Of a stretch of DNA of 19,445 nt, positions 13,467 through 19,445 are shown in pieces. The stretch lies in contig DAOVWP010000005.1 in assembly GCA_030636615.1 (NCBI GenBank), positions 1-19,445 of the forward strand, in the 5' to 3' direction. Source of the DNA: Candidatus Nanohaloarchaea archaeon. GTDB taxonomy: Archaea; EX4484-52; GLR71. A program made the position numbers and the translations under genes. Below the pieces are notes generated by a model. That model was not told where the DNA came from. It saw only the letters and a program-made list of their open reading frames with translations, and made no database searches. Position 1 is the stretch's first letter. Each line of letters opens with the position of its first letter.

Positions 13467-13976
13467 TCAAAATTTAAAAGCAGCGAACTCCATCAGATTA
13501 TTTAACATGATTCTTGGATAACCAAGATACGGAATCCTTATAATATTAACCCCATATACATTTTTCTCATGTATGATCCAAGGATCAACATGGCTATTAG
13601 TAACAACATTATCACCTTTTGTCCTGAAAGAATAAACAATATGTTTCTCCCCACTCAACTCATCAACATTTTCTGCCTCAAGCACTTCATAAACCCTATG
13701 CACTACCAGCTTATTGATAAAACCATCAGTATCAAAAACAATGATGTCTCCTTTCTCTATATCTGAAGGATCAACACCTTTTACAACTATAAGATCCCCA
13801 ATCATAAGTGTTGGCTCCATCGAACCTGACACAACAGTAAGCACAGGTTTATCTGTATGAAGAGCAAAACCGAGAGAACTATAAAGGATAAACGCAATCA
13901 ACACGCCTCCAACAATATATACAATATCTTCTACAAAAGGAAGTCTGAATAGTTGTTTTAAAATTGTTTTTACCAT
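13467..13976 (-). CDS. Signal peptidase I, archaeal/ER (Sec11) type
   Basis: A 169-residue membrane serine protease that removes signal peptides outside the membrane. The catalytic Ser52 lies in SGSMEPT (box B), and His93 in VVHRV stands where bacterial enzymes have Lys, which marks the Ser/His/Asp ER type. The TKGDN box has Asp122, with Asp131 a little further on. One transmembrane helix (about 18-38: IVYIVGGVLIAFILYSSLGFA) anchors the N-terminus. A TTG at 13982 would add two residues, but the ATG at 13976 is preferred, with a TATA box at 14011-14020 and a short leader. It may share transcription with grpE, but T-rich DNA separates them. Confidence 0.93.
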   Translation of the reverse strand: MVKTILKQLFRLPFVEDIVYIVGGVLIAFILYSSLGFALHTDKPVLTVVSGSMEPTLMIGDLIVVKGVDPSDIEKGDIIVFDTDGFINKLVVHRVYEVLEAENVDELSGEKHIVYSFRTKGDNVVTNSHVDPWIIHEKNVYGVNIIRIPYLGYPRIMLNNLMEFAAFKF

Positions 13977-14010
13977 AACCAACCACTAAGTATCAAAAAT
14001 TCAGCGCCAC

Positions 14011-14020
14011 ATTATAAATA
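14011..14020 (-). promoter_or_regulatory. TATA box of the signal peptidase gene
   Basis: TATTTATAAT on the minus strand; +1 near 13989 would give a 13-base leader to the ATG at 13976. It lies back to back with the primase TATA box 33 bases away. Confidence 0.5.
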
Positions 14021-14052
14021 TGTTGTGAATAGTACAAGATAAAACATCCACA

Positions 14053-14060
14053 TATAAAAT
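14053..14060 (+). promoter_or_regulatory. TATA box of the primase gene
   Basis: TATAAAAT at -30 to -23 relative to the ATG at 14083, with no GGTGA element in between. The mRNA is predicted to be leaderless. Confidence 0.65.
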
Positions 14061-14082
14061 ATTATTTATCAAATAATTACTT

Positions 14083-15540
14083 ATGGGTCTGACCAGATTG
14101 GAAAATCTTGACATGGAGAAGATCAAACAATATTACCTTCAACCAGAGATTATTGACAGGATCTTCAGTATCTGCAGCAAAAGAGAAGTTGCCACAGTCT
14201 TTGAAGGAAAGTTCTATGGCAAAAGGCCATCAACAATGAATTTCCCTGCAGATATAGAAATCGCAGTAAAAAACAAAGCCACATCATTCCATGGATCAGT
14301 AGAGTTATGGACCAACCCCATGCTTCTCGAAAACCATACAACAGTCCAGCAGATGAACGAGATAAGACACAGCTGGGACCTTATAATTGATATAGACTGT
14401 GATGAGGGGATGCAGATTGCAAAAGAAGCATCTCTGCTTATAATAAACACGCTTGAGTCATATGGCATATCAGACTATTCAATAAAATTCAGCGGAAACA
14501 GAGGATTCCATATTGGAATCTCGCACAAATGTTTCCCAAAATCAATCAACTATAAAGATATCTCAAAAGATTTCCCGGGAATACCAAAAGCAATAGTGGG
14601 ATTCATAAAACACACAATAAAAAAACAACTCACAGAAGCAATCCTCAACATAAACCCAGAATATAATGAAAAGATGAAAACAAAAGAAGGCGAACTGAAT
14701 CCATACAACCTGATAGATGTAGAAGACAACTGGAGCAACCGCCACCTATTCAGACTGCCTTACTCTATTAATGAAAAATCCGGACTGGTAAGTCTTCCGA
14801 TAACAAAAGATATGATTAAAGGTTTCAAAAAAAATATGGCAAAGATTGAAAACATAAAAACAGATATAGGTTTCCTTGACAAATGGGAAGAAAACGAAGC
14901 AGCAAACCTTGTAATAGAGTCAATGGAATGGAGCGAACTTTCAAAAGAAGCTAGTCTGGAACTCACTGAAGAGAGAAAGCGAGAACTTGAAAAGATCATG
15001 CAGGTCACAAAAGCAATAAGTTCTGAATTTTTCCCACCATGCATAAAAAATATACTAAAAGGTATACCTGACGGCAGGAAAAGAGCAATATTTATACTAA
15101 TCAACTTTCTTCAGAAATGCGGCTGGCCTATTGAAAAGATAGAGATCGAACTATCTGAGTGGAACTCAAGGAACCCAGACCCTATCAAAGAGACATATAT
15201 TAAAACCCAGTTAAATTATGCAAAAAAAAGAAAATCACCGATAATGCCACCAAACTGCGACAGCAACGGCTACTACACAGACATGACTATATGTGATAAG
15301 GACAATTACTGTCAGATCAAAAACATAAAGAACCCTGCAACCTATGCAATAAAAAGATCAGGTGCTCTGAAAAAACAGAAATCCGAAACACAGGAATACA
15401 AATGCAACTTATGCGATAAAGTGTTCGGCACAAAGCAAGGTCTAGGCAATCACAAAGCAAGAATGCACCAGCCGTTGCGTCATGGGATCAAAAATAAAGA
15501 AAAAACAGATGAAAATATAACAGAAGAAAAAAAAGAATAA
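14083..15540 (+). CDS. priS: Single-chain DNA primase: PriS + PriL iron-sulfur domain + C2H2 zinc finger
   Basis: 485 residues in three parts. Residues 1-295 are the archaeo-eukaryotic primase catalytic subunit: DXD at Asp103/Asp105 (LIIDIDCD), SGNRGFH at 137-143, and motif III with Asp212 and RLPYSINEKSGL (224-235). Residues about 315-425 match the C-terminal domain of the large subunit PriL, with four cysteines for a 4Fe-4S cluster: Cys320 (FFPPC), Cys392 (PPNC), Cys404 and Cys410, then IKNPATYA. Residues 439-462 form a C2H2 zinc finger, CX2CX12HX4H (Cys441, Cys444, His457, His462), followed by a charged tail. PriS-PriL fusions are known in Nanoarchaeum equitans and other DPANN; the N-terminal domain of PriL is missing. 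The enzyme makes primers at the fork, and the GINS gene follows. Confidence 0.93.
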   Translation: MGLTRLENLDMEKIKQYYLQPEIIDRIFSICSKREVATVFEGKFYGKRPSTMNFPADIEIAVKNKATSFHGSVELWTNPMLLENHTTVQQMNEIRHSWDLIIDIDCDEGMQIAKEASLLIINTLESYGISDYSIKFSGNRGFHIGISHKCFPKSINYKDISKDFPGIPKAIVGFIKHTIKKQLTEAILNINPEYNEKMKTKEGELNPYNLIDVEDNWSNRHLFRLPYSINEKSGLVSLPITKDMIKGFKKNMAKIENIKTDIGFLDKWEENEAANLVIESMEWSELSKEASLELTEERKRELEKIMQVTKAISSEFFPPCIKNILKGIPDGRKRAIFILINFLQKCGWPIEKIEIELSEWNSRNPDPIKETYIKTQLNYAKKRKSPIMPPNCDSNGYYTDMTICDKDNYCQIKNIKNPATYAIKRSGALKKQKSETQEYKCNLCDKVFGTKQGLGNHKARMHQPLRHGIKNKEKTDENITEEKKE

Positions 15541-15593
15541 AAAAGAAAACTAATTGTGAAAGAAATTTAAAATAAAAAGACAATTAATCTATT

Positions 15594-16190
15594 ATGGCAA
15601 ACCTTCTGACCTTCCAGTTCCTGAGAGATCTCCAGAAACAGGAGAAAGAATCAAAAATTCTCAACAACCTTGACCCTAACTTCTACAATGACATTGCAAA
15701 TTATCTAAACACTAAACTGAAACAGAAAAATCTGCAGGAAACAGAAAAAAGACACACAGAATTAGTCATAAAAGATATCATCAACACAAGAGAGATGAAA
15801 ATAATCAATTCTGCCATGATAAACATGAAAACCGAACTTGAGTGTGAAAACCTCCTTAGCGAAGAGATAGAACTATACAATAATATACTAAAGACCCTAA
15901 GAGATTACAGAGACAAAATAGAGAACATAACAGATAAAACACCTCAACAGACCAGACCAGACAAAATAAAAGATAACATAATCAAAACAAGAGAAAAAGA
16001 CAAAGAAAAACAGGAAAAAGAGAATAATAACAAAAAGATGCAAAAACTCCGTATCCTGAACAATATCCCAAAATTCATGGCAGAAGACAGCAAATCCTAC
16101 GGACCATATGAAAAAGACAAAGAAGTAGAGATACCAAAAAGAGCAGCAGATCTGCTTGTGCAAATGAAAAAAGCAGAAATCATAAAATAA
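15594..16190 (+). CDS. GINS complex protein (Gins51/Gins15 type)
   Basis: 198 residues. Residues 1-115 are all-helical (A domain: FLRDLQKQEKESKIL, LKQKNLQETEKRHTELV). Residues 116-150 are a charged Lys/Glu/Asp linker. Residues 152-198 are the small beta-rich B domain, with LRILNNIPKFMAEDSKSYGPY and IPKRAADLLVQMKKAEII, the most recognisable GINS segment. The order A then B puts it in the Sld5/Psf1-like Gins51 (Gins15) group. GINS links MCM, the Cdc45/RecJ-like protein and primase at the fork. Its place right after the primase gene is common in archaea and supports the call. No GGTGA site is seen; an AAATTTAAAATA element about 25 bases upstream could give a leaderless transcript. Confidence 0.85.
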   Translation: MANLLTFQFLRDLQKQEKESKILNNLDPNFYNDIANYLNTKLKQKNLQETEKRHTELVIKDIINTREMKIINSAMINMKTELECENLLSEEIELYNNILKTLRDYRDKIENITDKTPQQTRPDKIKDNIIKTREKDKEKQEKENNNKKMQKLRILNNIPKFMAEDSKSYGPYEKDKEVEIPKRAADLLVQMKKAEIIK

Positions 16191-16218
16191 CAGACAACCA
16201 AATAAAAACAACCAACAA

Positions 16219-17829
16219 TTACTCAGATCTTATCCTTTTCGAACGAAGCACCCTGTGATAACCCACTGCAAACCTATGCGCCTCATCCCTTATTCTCTGG
16301 AGAAGATGACCAGACATAGAATCTTTTGAAATACTGAGCGGACCTTTCCTGAAAGGAACATACACCTCTTCCATCTTCTTCGCAAGAGATATGACTGGCT
16401 GATCATCATACCCAAACTCTTTAAGGACATCAACAGCAGAACTCAGCTGACCCTTACCTCCATCAATTAATATAAGATCAGGCAACGGATTTTTAGAATA
16501 CTGCCTGTACAATACTTCCTTCATCATCAGAAAATCATCCTGCCCTTCCACAAACCTTATCTTAAACCTTCTATACTCTTCCTTAGCAGGAACACCATCA
16601 ACAAAACTAACCATTGAACCTGTTGAATCAGATCCCTGAAGAGTAGATATATCAAAAGCATGTATCCTCTCAGGAACCTTATCAAGACCAAGCTTTTGCC
16701 TCAGCTCTTCAAGTGACTGTACTGTTTTCTCCAATTCTCGCGCAACTCTCTCAAAATTAGACTTAGCATTTGAAAAAGCCATATCAACAAGCTTCTTCTT
16801 ATCACCTTTAACAGGCATCCTTACAACAACCTTTGAACCCCTCTTATCAGAAAGCCACTCAGAAAGCACAGATACATCTTCTACATCCACAGAAGTCAAT
16901 ATAAATTGAGGTGCATCATTATCCTGATAAAACCGTGATATAAACTCAGATACGACAACAGAATCATCAAGCACATCTTCAAGAAAAAAATATTTATCAC
17001 CAATAAGAAGCCCGCTTCTCACAAATAAGACCTGCACAACCGCAGACCCCTTATCACCAAAAACAGCAATAACATCAATATCCTTACCATCAACAGAAGA
17101 AATCACCTGTTTCTCATATATCAACTCAATCCCTTTGATCTGATCACGCACAATAGCAGCTTTCTCAAACTCACTGCCACCTGCAAAATCTTTCATCTTT
17201 TTCTCCATAGAACTGATAAGCTCCCTTGTCCTTCCCTCAAGTATACTCATTGCCGAACCCACATTTTCAATATATCCAGACTTTGAAACATTTCCTGCGC
17301 ACACACCAAGACACCGTCCCATATCAAAGTAAAGACATGGTCTGCTTCTTGAAGAAAATTTAGAACTATTGCATGTCCTCAGTTTAAATGTCCTGTTAAG
17401 AAACCGCACCAGACAATTCACATGATACTCCTCAGTAAACGGCCCGTAATACTTATACCCTTTACTTTTTACAGACCTTGTCTTAAATATCCTGGGATAA
17501 TCCTCACTCAGACTGACAGCGATATAAGGATACGATTTATCATCCTTCAGAAGCACATTATATTTCGGCCTTAGCTCCTTGATAAGATTTGACTCAAGCA
17601 TCAAAGCTTCCAGTTCATTAGATGTAACCACAATATCAATATGATCAATCCTCGACACCATCACCTGCGTCTTGAAATCCTGAAAACTCCCTCTTGACGA
17701 CCTGAAATAACTTGCAACCCTTTTTCGCAGGTTCTTTGCCTTACCGACATAAATAACCTTACTGCTGGAATCAATCATCTTGTAAACTCCGGCGCACACA
17801 GGAAACTGCTTAATATCCATAACAATCAT
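16219..17829 (-). CDS. uvrC: Excinuclease ABC subunit C, lacking C-terminal HhH domain
   Basis: 536 residues. The GIY-YIG nuclease (1-95) makes the 3' cut: GVY at 14-16, YVG at 27-29, Arg37 and Glu80. Four cysteines at 154, 166, 174 and 178 match the iron-sulfur cluster positions of E. coli UvrC. A UVR domain (EFEKAAIVRDQIKGIELI) binds UvrB. The RNase H-like domain for the 5' cut has Asp in HAFDIS, Asp in LILIDGGKGQL and His in DEAHRFA. The protein stops right after HRVLRSKRIRSE, where most UvrC proteins continue into a (HhH)2 DNA-binding domain, so it is about 60 residues short. The ATG at 17829 overlaps the uvrA stop by four bases; the ATG at 17820 is an alternative start. Confidence 0.95.
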   Translation of the reverse strand: MIVMDIKQFPVCAGVYKMIDSSSKVIYVGKAKNLRKRVASYFRSSRGSFQDFKTQVMVSRIDHIDIVVTSNELEALMLESNLIKELRPKYNVLLKDDKSYPYIAVSLSEDYPRIFKTRSVKSKGYKYYGPFTEEYHVNCLVRFLNRTFKLRTCNSSKFSSRSRPCLYFDMGRCLGVCAGNVSKSGYIENVGSAMSILEGRTRELISSMEKKMKDFAGGSEFEKAAIVRDQIKGIELIYEKQVISSVDGKDIDVIAVFGDKGSAVVQVLFVRSGLLIGDKYFFLEDVLDDSVVVSEFISRFYQDNDAPQFILTSVDVEDVSVLSEWLSDKRGSKVVVRMPVKGDKKKLVDMAFSNAKSNFERVARELEKTVQSLEELRQKLGLDKVPERIHAFDISTLQGSDSTGSMVSFVDGVPAKEEYRRFKIRFVEGQDDFLMMKEVLYRQYSKNPLPDLILIDGGKGQLSSAVDVLKEFGYDDQPVISLAKKMEEVYVPFRKGPLSISKDSMSGHLLQRIRDEAHRFAVGYHRVLRSKRIRSE

Positions 17830-19445
17830 TTTGCAAGAATCTTCTTAAGAAACTTACCTGTATAAGAACCTTTTGCCTCTGATACTTCTTCAGGTGTCCC
17901 TTCAGCAACAATAGATCCTCCGGCATCACCACCCTCCGGTCCCAGATCAATTATATGATCAGCGCATTTGATTACATCCATATTATGCTCAATCACAACA
18001 ACACTATTACCTTTATCAACAAGCCTGTTCAAAACCTTGAGCAGTTTCTTTATATCCTCAAAATGCAGACCAGTTGTCGGCTCATCAAGAAGATACACAG
18101 TCTTTCCGGTAGATCTTTTTGCAAGCTCTGCTGCAAGTTTTATTCTCTGCGCTTCACCACCGGAAAGAGTTGTCGCAGACTGCCCTAGTTTTATATAACC
18201 CAGACCAACATCGACAAGCGTTTCAAAGATTCGCTTTATCCGGGGAACAGCCATAAAAAAGTCAAGCGCCTCGCTTACAGTCATATCAAGGACATCCGCG
18301 ATATTTTTATCCTTAAACTTTACAGAAAGTGTTTCCTGATTATACCTTTTACCCCCACAGACCTCACAAGGCACATAAATATCAGGCAGGAAATGCATCT
18401 CAATTTTTATAAGCCCATCTCCATTGCATGCATCACACCTTCCATGAGCAACATTAAAACTAAATCTCCCTGGATTAAAACCTTTGATCCTCGAATCCTT
18501 TGTTTTTGCAAAGAGCTCCCTTATTGGCGTAAACACCCCAGTATATGTTGCAGGATTGGATCTTGGAGTACGACCAATTGGCGACTGGTTAATCATCACA
18601 ACACGATCAACATTCTCAATTCCATCTATCTTCTTATGTCTCCCACAGGCAACCTTAAGCCCTGCAACCCTTCTCAACAGACCATTATATAGAACCTCAT
18701 TAACAAGACTGCTTTTGCCTGATCCCGAAACACCGCTAATGCAGGTAAATACACTTAGAGGTATCTTCACATCAATATTTTTCAGATTATTTTCCTGCGC
18801 GCCAACAATACTCAACCATTTATCATGCGCCCGTCTTTTCTTTGCAACATCAATCTTCTTCACACCGCAAAGATATTGTCCGGTAATTGACTCACGATTC
18901 CCCATAACCTCTTCAGGAGTGCCTTCAGCAACAATATTTCCACCATCTACACCTGCACCGGGACCGATATCAATTAGATTATCAGCATGAAGCATAGTCT
19001 CTTCATCATGCTCCACAACAATAAGAGTATTACCCAAATCCCTCATACCTTCCAATGTCTTTATGAGTCTAAGATTATCACGCTGATGCAGACCAATGCT
19101 TGGCTCATCAAGAACATATAAAACACCTACAAGATTAGACCCTATCTGTGTAGCAAGCCTGATCCTTTGGGATTCACCACCTGAAAGAGTACCGGCAACC
19201 CTACCAAGCGTCAGGTACTCAAGCCCTACATTCATAAGAAAATTCAGCCTTGAACCAATTTCTTTAAGGACCATATCAGATATCATCATCTCTCTTTTAC
19301 TCAAATCAAGATTATCAAAAAAGTTCCTTGCATTAAATATTGACATATCAGTCACATCAATAATAGACTTACCATTGATTTTTACAGCAAGTATCTCCTT
19401 TTTCAACCGCTTACCCCTGCACATCTCACATTCTCTGGTAGTCAT
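17826..19445 (-). CDS. uvrA: Excinuclease ABC subunit A, C-terminal part (5' truncated)
   Basis: 539 residues visible; the gene continues beyond the right edge. The Met at the edge is internal (MTTRECEMCRGKRL is the second half of the first zinc module), not a start. Seen in order: the first ABC signature GTLSGGESQRI and Walker B YVLDEPSIGLHQ; the second Walker A GVSGSGKSSLVNEV; the second zinc module with CDACNGDG and CEVCGGKR; the second signature TLSGGEAQRI and Walker B LLDEPTTGLH. UvrA is the damage-sensing ATPase that loads UvrB. The stop overlaps the uvrC ATG (ATGA), so the two are translationally coupled. UvrABC in archaea is generally held to come from bacteria. Confidence 0.97.
   Translation of the reverse strand: MTTRECEMCRGKRLKKEILAVKINGKSIIDVTDMSIFNARNFFDNLDLSKREMMISDMVLKEIGSRLNFLMNVGLEYLTLGRVAGTLSGGESQRIRLATQIGSNLVGVLYVLDEPSIGLHQRDNLRLIKTLEGMRDLGNTLIVVEHDEETMLHADNLIDIGPGAGVDGGNIVAEGTPEEVMGNRESITGQYLCGVKKIDVAKKRRAHDKWLSIVGAQENNLKNIDVKIPLSVFTCISGVSGSGKSSLVNEVLYNGLLRRVAGLKVACGRHKKIDGIENVDRVVMINQSPIGRTPRSNPATYTGVFTPIRELFAKTKDSRIKGFNPGRFSFNVAHGRCDACNGDGLIKIEMHFLPDIYVPCEVCGGKRYNQETLSVKFKDKNIADVLDMTVSEALDFFMAVPRIKRIFETLVDVGLGYIKLGQSATTLSGGEAQRIKLAAELAKRSTGKTVYLLDEPTTGLHFEDIKKLLKVLNRLVDKGNSVVVIEHNMDVIKCADHIIDLGPEGGDAGGSIVAEGTPEEVSEAKGSYTGKFLKKILAK

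Noticed and set aside
13405..13521. 38-codon plus-strand frame starting MNPQEKSKNN
   Set aside because: Very low complexity (Asn/Lys), no start signals, and its end is antisense to the signal peptidase gene. The Asn/Lys run is the complement of a T-rich terminator-like stretch.
18484..18990. 168-codon plus-strand frame opposite uvrA
   Set aside because: It lies antisense to conserved UvrA motifs, without a ribosome binding site or promoter.

Overview
The window is a compact, AT-rich stretch of an archaeal chromosome. The evidence is the archaeal-type alpha-operon proteins (uS13, uS4, uS11, RpoD, eL18, uL13, uS9, RpoN), an archaeo-eukaryotic primase beside a GINS protein, an ER-type signal peptidase, TATA boxes about 24-31 bases before several start codons, GGTGAT ribosome binding sites, and tRNA genes with no encoded CCA. 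A single-chain primase joining PriS to the PriL iron-sulfur domain, a class II aldolase, a bacterial-type GrpE-DnaK-DnaJ set and UvrABC point to a DPANN-like lineage (Nanoarchaeota/Woesearchaeota/Pacearchaeota type). That placement is inference, not a phylogeny.

Left part (1-3519): the C-terminal end of Elp3 (+), a class II fructose-bisphosphate aldolase (-), an EF-Tu/SelB-like protein with a degenerate GTPase domain (+), a small OB-fold protein (-) and a TatD-type metal-dependent DNase (+). The aldolase and EF-Tu-like genes diverge from overlapping TATA boxes, and both look leaderless. Next (3538-3869) come three hairpin elements, two with a shared 46-bp repeat. The last runs into the 3' end of tRNA-Leu(UAG), which is followed by tRNA-Glu(UUC).

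Middle (3911-7905, all minus): the alpha operon, transcribed uS13 - uS4 - uS11 - RpoD - tRNA-Leu(UAA) - eL18 - uL13 - uS9 - RpoN. Genes are packed with 4-base overlaps or share stop codons with GGTGAT sites. The rpoD stop codon lies inside the tRNA-Leu gene. uS11 carries a long charged N-terminal extension. A 300-bp spacer (7921-8220) has a possible 48-codon gene. It is followed by two plus-strand genes for membrane proteins I do not recognise.

Right part (9497-19445): the chaperone operon grpE-dnaK-dnaJ (-), a type I signal peptidase (-), then, divergently, a primase with a C-terminal C2H2 zinc finger and a GINS protein (+). Last are uvrC and the 3' part of uvrA (-), overlapping by 4 bases. 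UvrC lacks the usual C-terminal helix-hairpin-helix domain.

Most of the window is core information processing. The points most worth a second look are the three-part primase fusion, the rpoD/tRNA-Leu overlap and the hairpin array at the tRNA-Leu 3' end. I saw no CRISPR array, transposase, integrase or recognisable defence system.
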